Assembly: GCF_029784165.1 (NCBI RefSeq)
Contig: NC_073696.1
Span: 109,174,665 to 109,238,664 of the forward strand
DNA: 64,000 nt
Source of the DNA: Wyeomyia smithii
Lineage: Eukaryota; Arthropoda; Insecta; Diptera; Culicidae
Direction: 5' to 3'
Each line of letters opens with the position of its first letter. The first letter of the stretch is position 1. Made by a program: the position numbers and the translations under genes. Under the pieces are notes generated by a model, which saw only the letters and a program-made list of their open reading frames with translations, had not been told where the DNA came from and made no database searches. Positions 23,501 through 31,781 of this stretch are shown piece by piece.

Positions 23501-24715
23501 CACCTCCGATGAAGTTTCTATCGTGTGTACGGCGGCGTCAGTAGTAGTTAACTTGTCGCCCTCGAAAAAGAAAATATCTGCATAGCTTTCAACTATATTC
23601 TTCACTGTCCTGAATTCTCTATCAGGCAAGTGCGCCAAATTCAGCACTTGCCGTAGTTTTTCAATTCTTGCATTTCCTTTTGACTCTGGTGTTAGTTTAT
23701 GCTCTAATAGGTCATAATCTAGCCTAGAGTTAAGATCTAACTCGGTCATTATCGTATTTTCCCTGTCACGAGGTGTGTCCTTCGGCCCCTCATACGCATG
23801 GGGTATTTCTCCGCCTATGTTGGGACCTTCTCTAGGTTCCACGCAGGCTGTGGCATTCTCATTAGTGATGTTGTTTCTCAGTTGGCTTTGCACCATGACT
23901 CTATTTCTTGCCGCTAAAAACACATGCCGACTAAGGGCTTCCTCTCTAGGCACGCTCCATGGGCCCAAACTATCCGGACCCCTGTTGCCGTGTTTTTTAA
24001 ACACAATATAGTCGAAGTTATTCCCTATCTGGAGGGTGTGTTTTTTCAAAAATTCTACCCCGATTATGCCGTCCGCCGGTAAACCGTTCATCAGGTGAAA
24101 CTCTGCCGGAATCAAAAAGTTCCCGACTAATAAATCCAGGATAACCGTTCCTAAGGTTCGCACGATCCCGCGACCAATGCCCTCAAAAGTGTTTGTGTCT
24201 TGTCTGTTTATATGCACATTCAATTTTTCTGCAACATGCATGCTTAACATATTCGCGCACGCGCCTGTGTCCAAAATCAAGTTCAGCGTTTGCTGCACAT
24301 TTTGTTTTGCCAGCAGTGTAATCATAAGCCGCTGGCTGGTGTCAAAGTAGACTCGCTTCGCCACACAGGCACTATTGTCCCGTATGTGGTTACATGCTGT
24401 TCTCCAGTCCGTTATCTCTATGTGGCTGGGCTCGTCAGTGATTCTCCGCCAATCGACGTCCTGGCATAATTCCGCGAAATCATCGCTAAAGTATTCTTTC
24501 GCAAACGGGTCCTTCATCCCATGATTTTTGTTCCCCGAGTTCTTCGCCCCTCCGTTGGGCTGATTTATACTTAACACATATTGTGAGCGACCGTGCGTAT
24601 CATCGTCACTCCACCTGGAATAATTTGGAAAAATATCGTGCTCATTCCCAACATTGGGAGAAATGTTCTCGACCGGTTTGTTAAATTTGTTCCTTACAAA
24701 ATTATTTCTATTCAT
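20549..24715 (-). CDS. pol: Gypsy Pol polyprotein (PR-RT-RNase H-IN)
   Basis: An uninterrupted frame of 1,388 codons from its first ATG; in the cell it is probably made as Gag-Pol by frameshifting. Visible in order: aspartic protease with DTGA at about residues 149-152; reverse transcriptase with the FSSIDLKSGFYQ block near 497-508 and YLDD at 563-566; RNase H with TDAS at 711-714 and YTDHRP near 775-780; integrase zinc motif H-x6-H ... C-x2-C (about 1054, 1061, 1091, 1094); integrase core D near 1123, TDNG near 1181, E near 1217; and a C-terminal IWRGPYEV module (GPY/F type). About 230 residues between RNase H and integrase match no domain I know. No catalytic residue appears lost. The frame overlaps gag upstream of this ATG in the -1 register. 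Confidence 0.95.
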   Translation of the reverse strand: MNRNNFVRNKFNKPVENISPNVGNEHDIFPNYSRWSDDDTHGRSQYVLSINQPNGGAKNSGNKNHGMKDPFAKEYFSDDFAELCQDVDWRRITDEPSHIEITDWRTACNHIRDNSACVAKRVYFDTSQRLMITLLAKQNVQQTLNLILDTGACANMLSMHVAEKLNVHINRQDTNTFEGIGRGIVRTLGTVILDLLVGNFLIPAEFHLMNGLPADGIIGVEFLKKHTLQIGNNFDYIVFKKHGNRGPDSLGPWSVPREEALSRHVFLAARNRVMVQSQLRNNITNENATACVEPREGPNIGGEIPHAYEGPKDTPRDRENTIMTELDLNSRLDYDLLEHKLTPESKGNARIEKLRQVLNLAHLPDREFRTVKNIVESYADIFFFEGDKLTTTDAAVHTIETSSEVPINKRQYRFPEATKRHINKEIDEMRAQGIIRPSTSPWNAPVLCVPKKPGADGNKRYRIVVDFRSLNEVTKPFVYPIPLINEILDNVGGAKFFSSIDLKSGFYQVPIDRRDAAKTAFSTPKGHFEFTRMPMGLKNSPSTFQKLMNTVLFEIGDVKAFVYLDDIIVFGDTITDHNDNLRKVLQALRKHNLKIEPSKCQFLKKELEYLGHVVNEEGIKPTNANIKAIQSLKPPTNVKGIRSFLGTVNFYGKFIPNIAEKRKPLNDLLKKDAKFVWGKECQEAFEFLRNALITEPVLVRPDYQDTFVITTDASNYAIGAVLSNEKSMHRPIAFASRALVGAETRYHIIEKELLAIVWAIEYFKHYIFGQRFIVYTDHRPLIAIWRLKETSPTLTRLRLKLQGLECSIRYKQGSENIVADFLSRLSDGTCQGQESSPHRQIAMITRQQKRLLEQQKNASDDLNGTIQDLSAIDIADIAEDEDEQQLVNISYDDFSQALSNDLIPSETVEVSKRILDERNIEARLVILNSRTAYRELQTLYQLSQGLKDYVEDGVLKFKDKKVGGFIVDGSESSLIDCRKFFSQFLDSFNKSPTAVKAAGVIHLISFRKIKQQEVLHMIQFLAGKLEKQIVLYNANSERTVVAPDQVETILKEFHDAPLGGHVGARRMRQRIGTLFTWATMKRDIENYVRQCDSCQKNKIGRSNKIPMQITTTASEPFEKLYMDIVVLPESDLGNRYGLVMQDDLTRYLTVAPMENQESQTVARTFVENYICKFGVPLELVTDNGANFVSTLMKDVCKILKIKKITTSPYHPQANLVERSNRELKTYLRQFIGGKPHTWDNLLSFFTFQYNTSVNSSTGYTPFELLYGRTARIPTSIYKRNGVDNLTYETYTQEMKKIFFDLHANAKANLKDSKEKRKQVYDRKANEWQPMYGDLVLVKSVPTGSGQKLQNIWRGPYEVVDIPSEMTTVIRNGNRLEKVHNNRLKRYYD

Positions 24716-24720
24716 CGGTC

Positions 24721-24762
24721 GGGGTGCCCGGCTGGCGTTGCCGTCGGGCCCCCGGCGACCTA
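24721..24762 (-). promoter_or_regulatory. Predicted frameshift-stimulating stem-loop
   Basis: In element sense, just after the slippery site, GGGG pairs with CCCC and GCCCG with CGGGC, separated by a single bulged A. A possible outer GGTC/GACC helix extends to 24717. The loop itself holds a GGC/GCC pair. The GC-rich stem begins about 9-10 nt after the heptamer, or 2 nt if the outer helix forms, which is compatible with known -1 frameshift stimulators. Confidence 0.75.
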
Positions 24763-26670
24763 GTTTTTTGATTGTTGGTAGCGCTCGTAGCCTCGGCTTC
24801 GAAATTGGCGATCGTACGCATCATTATATCTACCATTATTATTATTGTAATTTCCGCGCCCGGGCGATCTTCCTCTATTGCTGCCGTAATTAAAACCATC
24901 ATCATGGTGGTGATACTGGCGGTCATTATATCGATTGTTGTCATACCCATCATTATTGTAACTATTTCGATTGCTTTGCTGGTTGTTATTCCGAGCGGCA
25001 ACCCGCCAATCTTGCGATTCGGTTTGGTGTATGTACCCGTTCCAACGCACTCCCTGTGAACCTTGGTAGCGATCGTTATTATTATGTTGGTTGGTTTGGT
25101 TGCTGTCAAGGTTTCTACCCTGATTAGACCAGCCGCTCCCTGACTGGCTTCCGTAGTTCCCGTTATTTTGTTGTCGCTCGTTTCCCCTATTAGCGTTTTC
25201 CCTGTAGTTACGATTGTTATTGTAATTGTAGTTGTTGGTGCTGCTACTGTTCCCACCTGGCTGCTGTCTGTAATCTTGGGCCTCGTTATTTCGTGTATAA
25301 TTGATCTGCCGCTGGCGATTGCTAAATCGCTCATTGCCCCTGTTCTGCGAGCCCCCGGCTCTGTTGAAACCATCCCGGCCTCCTCCTTGGGTGTTACTAC
25401 CTGTTCCATTCGGTTGCCAGCGCCTACCGCCTCTCTCTTTCTCTTGCTCCAGTAGATCCAAACAGCGTAGTCTGTTTTCTACATCCGCGAGTTGTTCGCA
25501 TTCCTCCCCTCGTTCCTCCAGTAGGTCCAGCAGCTCGTCTAAGCTCAATTTCTTATTTCCTCCCGCCATTAACTTCAGATGTGAATTCCGCAAACCCCCA
25601 ATAAAATGAATCCTGAGGCTTCTTTCCATTGCAGAACCCGCTGCACCCTCCTGATTCTTTTCAAATGTGTCCAGCAATTCCTTTATCTCTATCGTTCTCC
25701 TTTTATATGCGCTGTAATCTTCGCTCGGTTCCTGTCGTAGCGTTTCGATCCGTTTTATTACCGACTCGATGTTCTCAATGGAACCGAATTCTTTGATCAA
25801 GTTGCGTTTGACCTCTGGCCAGCTCTCCGCCTTGATCCGAGGCAAAACTGCCGCTGCTTTGCCTTTTAGTTTTAGTAGGACTACATAAATTAGTGCACTG
25901 TGTGACCCGTTTTCTGGGATTTCGTCTGCGAAATGCTGAACATGGTATAGGAACGCTTCCAGTTCATCTTTGTGTCCCCTGAATTCTGGGATGCATTGCA
26001 GTGCGTCCGCCTTCGGGAAAACGTAATCTGCCGCTCGGCTCATATTTATTTTATTTAGTTGTTTCCCAATAATAAAACTGCTTCTACAGAATAGGTTTTT
26101 TAAATTTTCGATATGATCCCCAAAACTGGGTGTGTCTTGAATTTCTACCTCGCTGATTTGGAGGCTTTTTTTAACAAATTCTTCTTCTAATTTTTCTAAT
26201 TGTTCAAGTGCGCTTGCGCGGTTTCCGCGCTCTCCGTCGTGCTTCTCCTCCCCTGATTCCTGAGTTTCTACAAGGGTCGATGAAAGCGGGGGATCTTCAA
26301 AAATCACCGATCGCTCTAAGTTCGCCAACTGATCTTCTGCAAGATCTGATGTCTCAAACTCAAGACAATTTTCTGATAATCTTCTATTTCTGTTTGGCTC
26401 AGGAACAATCGCCGAGTTATTTAAGATTTTCAATGCCAGACACACTTTCGATTGAACGAGTGTGTACTGATCTGTTAATCTATTCCAATGTTCTGGCGTT
26501 AAATTCGAATTTTCATACTCTTTTAAAATTTCCGAAAAGTCGTTTAAGGCGTCGCTTAATAATTTTCTTCTATTAGCGACTGCTGCCCGCGTTCTCGGCC
26601 TGTTTATGTTATTGCTCAGATTATGGTACTCCTGGTAGACATAATCCTTAAGCTCTTTAAATCTTGACAT
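24760..26670 (-). CDS. gag: Gypsy Gag protein
   Basis: 636 codons, open. Residues roughly 220-420 look like a retrotransposon capsid: ADALQCIPEFRG, then EAFLYHVQHFAD, a run of hydrophobic helices and LRIHFIGGLRNSHLKLM. The N-terminal 200 residues are acidic and predicted helical. There is no CCHC zinc knuckle; the last about 200 residues are instead extremely rich in N, R, G, Q and Y (RGNERQQNNGNYG-like stretches), which could replace it in RNA binding. The stop codon overlaps the -1 slippery site. The start ATG is the first in the frame, 594 bp inside the 5' LTR boundary. Confidence 0.93.
   Translation of the reverse strand: MSRFKELKDYVYQEYHNLSNNINRPRTRAAVANRRKLLSDALNDFSEILKEYENSNLTPEHWNRLTDQYTLVQSKVCLALKILNNSAIVPEPNRNRRLSENCLEFETSDLAEDQLANLERSVIFEDPPLSSTLVETQESGEEKHDGERGNRASALEQLEKLEEEFVKKSLQISEVEIQDTPSFGDHIENLKNLFCRSSFIIGKQLNKINMSRAADYVFPKADALQCIPEFRGHKDELEAFLYHVQHFADEIPENGSHSALIYVVLLKLKGKAAAVLPRIKAESWPEVKRNLIKEFGSIENIESVIKRIETLRQEPSEDYSAYKRRTIEIKELLDTFEKNQEGAAGSAMERSLRIHFIGGLRNSHLKLMAGGNKKLSLDELLDLLEERGEECEQLADVENRLRCLDLLEQEKERGGRRWQPNGTGSNTQGGGRDGFNRAGGSQNRGNERFSNRQRQINYTRNNEAQDYRQQPGGNSSSTNNYNYNNNRNYRENANRGNERQQNNGNYGSQSGSGWSNQGRNLDSNQTNQHNNNDRYQGSQGVRWNGYIHQTESQDWRVAARNNNQQSNRNSYNNDGYDNNRYNDRQYHHHDDGFNYGSNRGRSPGRGNYNNNNGRYNDAYDRQFRSRGYERYQQSKN
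24763..24769 (-). promoter_or_regulatory. A-AAA-AAC slippery site for -1 frameshift
   Basis: The last sense codons of gag are TCA AAA AAC TAG, so the heptamer A AAA AAC lies in the correct register directly before the gag stop. Sliding back one base continues as AAA AAA CTA GGT into the pol frame, which is open from there through the pol ATG. This is the canonical X XXY YYZ signal; function is inferred from the family of such signals. Confidence 0.88.
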
Positions 26671-27264
26671 TCATGGTCATAACCGTCTAACACCTATTCT
26701 GCTTTTGCAATATGCCGCATAATAAAAAAGGAAATGACTCACTCACCCGAGTATCCTTGACACAGGGCCGGTCATCGTTGTTGACTTCAATTTCCACTAC
26801 GTAACTTCGGCACCTTCTTAATACGACAATTCACTATATCGAATATCTGCCAACGTCGAAACTGACACTTACATGAAAAAAAAACGATCGCACTTTACAA
26901 GTCGTCTTCAGCAGCAAAACACAGCACCTTTTCCCCGCATACGAATGTCACTCGCTTGGGTTTGCCACCAACTCAGTTCACTTCCATGCAAAAAGCGAGA
27001 AAAGGGAACACTTTTTGTCAACGTCTTTTCTCGATTTTCGTTTCTCTTTTTTTTTTCTCTTTCACTAGCAGCACTACTTGGATTAAAACTCCGAAAAACT
27101 ATTTCATTTTTCACTGAACCACAGATATTTAAACCACTACTTTTTCTTTTTGCTCCCTTAGCGTGATTACTACGACCGATTTTACGACCGCGTCTGACTT
27201 CCGAGATACGTCCGATTAAAGAAAATATTCAATGGCGTGGACAAGACCACGCGCTGTCACCAGA
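26671..27264 (-). other. Gypsy 5' leader and primer-binding site
   Basis: 594 bp between the 5' LTR and the gag ATG. In element sense the leader begins TC then TGGTGACAGCGCGTGG; a TGG two bases after the LTR fits a tRNA primer-binding site, since tRNAs end in CCA. I could not assign the tRNA species without a tRNA set. No upstream ORF of note. Confidence 0.65.
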
Positions 27265-27918
27265 TGTGTAGGTTATAACCTACCAGGGAATTCTTCTAAT
27301 AAATATCCCTGTACGCACCTTTGGCGCGGAATTAATACACAAGATAACGGTGGACTAACTAACTTTATTTTCGTACATCACTACTTAAATATACCCTACC
27401 GGTAACTCAGAGAGAGAGACTTTCTCCACTCTCTGTTTACCTTACTAATCTCTTAACCTATAATCTAGTACCGCATGTACGATAGAACGCATGCGAGAGC
27501 ATCAACACCGTTGAACCGGCGACTTCTGTTTTGTTTATAACACAAAACTTGTTTATTTTATTCGAGTTTGTTTGCCTGTAGCACAGCAGAAGGCTGCGCG
27601 AAGTTCTTTGCCGCCTATTGCATAATCTGTTGATACCTAGTATGTTGACAGAGCCGTACGCGGTCCTCTGTCAAGGGAACCAAATGTTTGTTTGCCGGTG
27701 GCACAGCAGAAGGCTGCGCGAAGTTCTTTGCCACCTATGGCATAATCTGTTGATACATAGAGTGTTGACAGAGTCGTTCGCGGTCCTCTGTCAAGGGAAC
27801 CAAATGTTTCGCCTGACTAAAGCATAGCAGAAGGCTATGCCCTCCTAGGAACAAAATTAAATAATAATTATAAGGCTCGTGACGGAGCATTGGGTTCCTC
27901 GCAGGGTGTGACGTCACA
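27265..27918 (-). repeat. 5' LTR of the gypsy element
   Basis: Matches the 3' LTR base for base as far as I can compare by eye, at a constant offset of 10,586, including the 120-bp tandem units (27567-27806), the terminal TGACGTCA (27909-27916) and the terminal palindrome. It should carry the active promoter, firing leftward. Confidence 0.93.
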
Positions 27919-28210
27919 CTGCGCGTAAAAGGCGTTCTCATCGTCATCAGTACAGACGCTATTTTAGGCCGCTTCATCTTGATGAACAGACACCCGTATT
28001 GACGAAGCATTTTTTTACCGCTAAGAGATGGTTAGAGCGCAGGAGATCGCATCGCACCTCCTCACTTAGCTGTTGACGGATAACAAACTGGCCCAGGATA
28101 CACCAACCAGTTGTGTCCATGTTCGCAGTCTATGACTCATGGAGGTGTCAGATAGGAGCTTGTGAGGACCGGAGCGATATTCGACACTCCTTCCAGGTTG
28201 TCCCCATTTA
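27919..28210 (-). pseudogene. RTE-like remnant, 5' part beyond the gypsy insertion
   Basis: Immediately outside the gypsy element the minus strand encodes DDDENAFYAQ in the frame that resumes on the far side of the insertion near 16678. This is the endonuclease segment that precedes the block in 15150-16678. CTGC at 27919-27922 is the right copy of the target duplication. Beyond about 28010 the match becomes uncertain; the limit at 28210 is a guess. Confidence 0.7.
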
Positions 28211-28429
28211 AATCCTACACCAACTCATTATCTGCTTTCGAACTTCCTAGTTTATAATTGAGTATTTTCGGGTGGGATGACTCAATCGTTGTATGTTTGT
28301 CACACACGAAGGCGGATTAGGAATACGTACAGCTCTTTCAGGATTTTTCATTTCGAAGAACAATACAAATACAAAAAATGGAAAACAATTTAGAGTCTGG
28401 ATTTAATACACCAAGGTCGTTTTTTATGC
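28211..28429. other. Short intergenic stretch, nothing identified
   Basis: No gene or clear repeat; may include the eroded 5' end of the RTE-like remnant. Confidence 0.4.
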
Positions 28430-28770
28430 AGTTTTTACATGGGTTTTTTACGCTACTATTTTTTCGCGGATACCTGAATTTACGCGGTTTTTGTACGCGG
28501 ATTCCAGGATTTAAGTGTTTTTTACGCGGATTCCGGAATTTAGGCGGTATTTTATTCTTACGCGGATTCCGGAATTTCTTTACTCAGATTCCGGAATTCA
28601 TGCGGTTTTTTATGCGGATTCCGAAGTTTACGCGTTTTTTACGTGAACTTCGGAATTTACGCGGTACTTTTTTATGCGGATTCCGGAGTTTACGCGTTTT
28701 TTACGCGGTTTTTTACGCGATTTCTTTTTACGCGGCACGTCTTTCCCGCGTAAAAAGCGACTTTAGTGTA
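28430..28770. repeat. TTTTTTACGCGGATTCCGG minisatellite
   Basis: Roughly a dozen diverged units of 'ttttttacgcggattccggaattta' type. The tract is open in one plus-strand frame only because the repeat lacks stops. A shorter array of the same unit lies at 40838-40920. Confidence 0.8.
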
Positions 28771-28951
28771 ATATTATTTATTATATGACTTAAAAGGGTT
28801 AAAAAAACTATTTCTATTTCGGATCAAAACAATATAGAAAAATAAAAGAGTTGTGAGTAGAGCGACAGCCGCAAGGTCCTCATAGAGCTACTTAACAAAC
28901 TATCTGGGCGCCAGTAGAGAAATATGTTAAATCTTCAATCATTCATTTGAT

Positions 28952-28967
28952 TGTTCTGAGAAGAACA
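28952..28967 (-). promoter_or_regulatory. Histone-type 3' stem-loop, copy 1
   Basis: On the minus strand: TGTTCT-TCTC-AGAACA, a perfect 6-bp stem with a 4-nt pyrimidine-rich loop, preceded by CAACAAAC. This is the size and layout of the stem-loop that ends replication-dependent histone mRNAs in animals. No histone ORF is upstream, and the sequence context resembles the repeat family at 31782-32500 and 35500-37210. Confidence 0.55.
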
Positions 28968-29279
28968 GTTTGTTGTTTCATCTCAAATCGGATACGATCG
29001 GAAATTGCCGCTAAGATGTGATCGTCCGTCACACCTTCCGCTTGTGAAATGATTTATTTGATCCGAAAGCAGGCCCCCAAGTGCTCGCCGACACTAACAG
29101 AAACGGGAAGTCCGCTAGTAAAATGATTTGTTCGAGCCGGCAGGCTCTTGTATAGCCGAAAGAGGGCATTTCCAAGTAATTAGGTATAATATTCTGTCCA
29201 CCGCGCAAAAATGAATTTCTGCATGCGACAGTGGCAGAGTTTCGTTTCTGTGCAGTTTGTTTACATTGAGTTGTGAGCC

Positions 29280-30306
29280 ATAGCAGAGTTAAGAGCAGCT
29301 GTTATCGCTGAATATGTGAAAGGGTACAAACCCGGACACATATACAAACACCTAAAACCACTCGGAATCAACCGGAAATTCGTGTACCGGACCATAAATC
29401 AGTACCTAGAGACCAGAGGCACCGAGGACAAGGCACGATCTGGACGACCAAGGTCTGTGAGAACTCCAAGGTTAAAAAAAAATATACGAGACCGGATTCG
29501 CCAGAATCCCGCCCAATCTGCACGGAATCTGGCCAGGAACATTAAAATGAACCGAGAATCAATCCGCCTGCTTCTGCGCAAGGATTTAAAACTTACACCG
29601 TACAAAAAACAGGTGGTTCATGGGTAACAGCTACAAAGGACAAGAGGTACCAACGGTCGCGGGAGTTGCTCGGTTGGCGCGCAGATGACGAGATTATTTT
29701 TTTGGACGAGAAGCTGTTCGTTTTGGAGCAAACAGTCAATCGCCAAAATGATCGAGTTTGGAGTGGGAGCCTCCAGCAAGTTCCTGCGGACAAGCTGAAC
29801 GTTTCCCGGTTCCGAAATAAGACGTCAGTGATGGTTTGAGGAGCCATTTGCAAGAGAGGTAAACTGCCTCTTATTTTTATCGATAAAGGGGTCAAAATCA
29901 ACGCAGCGTACTACCTGGACACGGTTTTGAATAAAAATGTTCTGCCTCAAGCTGAACTATTGTTTGAAGACGATTACTACTGCTTCCAGCAAGATGGCGC
30001 CCCATCCCACACCGCAAAGGTTGTTCAGGCGTGGTGTGAGGAAAACTTGACCGATTTCATTTCGAAGAATGAATGGCCTCCGTCGTCTCCGGATCTGAAT
30101 CCACTGGATTTTTCGTGTGGGGATACATGATGTCGAAGCTGAACGATTATAAAATAACAAATTTGGAGCAATTCAAGCGAGTTATCACGAAAATCTGGGA
30201 CGAGATGCCGATGGAGCACGTGTGCGCCGCTTGCGACGACTTTCCGAGACGTCTGAAGCTGGTTCGATTAGAGAAAGGTGGTGTAATTCCGAGATATCGT
30301 CTGTGA
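29280..30306 (+). pseudogene. mariner DD37D (maT-like) transposase, inactive
   Basis: The translation is a Tc1/mariner transposase: N-terminal helix-turn-helix DNA-binding region (KPGHIYKHLKPLGINRKFVYRTI, then the GRPRS motif), followed by the DDE/D catalytic core with FLDEKLF, QQDGAPSHTA and SSPDLNPLDF. Between the second D (QDG) and the third (NPLD) there are 37 residues, so the type is DD37D, the signature of maT. Defects: the likely start is ATA at 29280-29282; frameshifts occur near 29625 and 30108; TGA at 29837-29839 replaces the Trp expected in the VWGA block. Terminal inverted repeats were not resolved; the right end may lie near 30417. The element cannot make a transposase. Confidence 0.9.
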
Positions 30307-30417
30307 AGTATCTTTATGAGTTACTGAATAAAGCTATGAAAGCCAAATCCAGATTTTCTTCTTATTCTTTGAAATATTGAGATTTTCCTGTGTGACCGGA
30401 CTTTTTTGTCACCCTGT

Positions 30418-31320
30418 AGTTATAAGCATTTGAACTTGAACATGACTTCGTCACCTGTTCCGAATTTAGATTTTCATTTTACACCTCCACCCCTTCTTCA
30501 AACACGTAGTTCTACGTCAAACATACTTTTCAAAGAATTCATCGTCTGGAACGAGCGTTTCTACCCAAAACGCAGACAAAATTACAGGGATTGTGTATAA
30601 AACACTACCGCAGGATCATGTTAAGCTAGTGGAAATAAAACTGATGTCCAGTTTCGTCACAGAGCGGTCAAAAATTTCTTAAATTTTTCTTGCAAGCTCT
30701 AAAAAGCACCGTTCACGTTTTACTACTAAACATATCTAAAAAAAAGTAAGAGGTTGGATCCAAGACACGACTGCATAACTGACGTAGAACTACGCATACT
30801 ATTAACAAATGCATTGTCAGACTAAGTTTATATTTAAGAGGATAACTTCATGATGGTTGATTGATTGCATTCACCTTTTGAATTTATTGCAAGAAACTCT
30901 ACATAAAACAAACGCTGAGAATCTATTGGACGAGAACAATACAACACTTGAAAAGAATGCACTTCTTAAACAATAAGTACGTTTTGTGCCGTGCTGAAGT
31001 ACGAAAAATATGTCTGCTGCTGTTACTGCCCCAATCCGCTACGCTACAGCTAAATTAGGAACATCTGTCCGTCTCACCTTCCACCAGAAGAACTAGTTTG
31101 ACCAGAAGCACTATTTTAAAGCCAAGGAGTGCTTTATAATGGTATCCACCTTTTTGTCAAGTTTTACATTCTTTCATTTTCGCTACATGAAAGATTCAAT
31201 GAATCACATTTCATTTTTGTAACCAGCAAAAAAAGCCGATGATAGTCTCACTTACGCAAAAATATAAGTATCGTGTGTCTTTCTCTCGCTGTTTCATGTT
31301 GCAGTATATAGCAATTGTTC
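30418..31320. other. Non-coding, dispersed-repeat-like
   Basis: No gene. Near-palindromic 'acgtagttctacgtca' and related 'gacgtagaactacgc' motifs occur at about 30504 and 30781, with another at 32546. Phrases such as 'ggttggatccaagacacgactgcat' are ones I recall as common in Aedes genomes, so this is probably part of a repeat family. Confidence 0.45.
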
Positions 31321-31328
31321 GGCTAGAG

Positions 31329-31646
31329 CAGCGGTTCTCAACCTTTTTTTGTTTGCGTACCCCTTGGCGATATTTTTCAAATCGATTGTACCCCCTGGCT
31401 TGGAATGTTTACGCAGAGTGGGAGAGAGTAGTGGTAGATCATGTTGTGGTAGTCTTGTTTAGGTTTCAAATTGAACTATGGTTTGTCTGTTTGCCACAAT
31501 CATGTTTTAAGAGCAAGATTGAAAAACAAATGAAGTATTTTAGAGCAAAATTGCTTTGTCCGCCATTACTGATTTTCCTTTCGCGTACCCACTGAAGGCT
31601 TTCGAGTACCCCCAGGGGTACGCGTACCCCAGGTTGAGAATCGCTG
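31329..31646. mobile_element. hAT-type MITE, 318 bp
   Basis: Terminal inverted repeats CAGCGGTTCTCAACCT on the left and AGGTTGAGAATCGCTG on the right (one mismatch). An exact 8-bp duplication GGCTAGAG sits at 31321-31328 and 31647-31654. The 8-bp duplication and CAG...CTG ends are characteristic of hAT elements. The interior is non-coding. Confidence 0.93.
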
Positions 31647-31781
31647 GGCTAGAGGATAATAAAATTCTGTTCACGCTCGATTGGTGAATCGCATTCAAAT
31701 TATTGCTGTAGAACCGAATTATCCACCTTTGCTAGGGCGAATTTTCTTGCAAACGAGCTGTTTCAAAAAAACTTGTTTAAT

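Larger units (their letters stand above)
16679..27918 (-). mobile_element. Ty3/gypsy LTR retrotransposon, complete, 11,240 bp
   Basis: Two 654-bp LTRs (16679-17332 and 27265-27918), which I could not distinguish by eye, bound an internal region with gag and pol open on the minus strand. The termini are TGTG...CACA and the target duplication is CTGC. Domain order in pol is protease, reverse transcriptase, RNase H, integrase, which defines Ty3/gypsy; similarity to the mdg1/412 group is my impression only. There is no env ORF; instead about 3.2 kb of non-coding DNA follows pol. Matching LTRs and open frames point to a recent, possibly still competent insertion. The element lies inside an older RTE-like remnant. 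Confidence 0.95.

Noticed and set aside
24708..25409. 233-codon minus-strand frame inside gag
   Set aside because: Alternate-frame reading of the Asn/Arg/Gly-rich gag tail; low-complexity I/T-rich translation without motifs.
28378..28788. 136-codon frame rich in Phe and Arg
   Set aside because: Pure product of the ACGCGG minisatellite.
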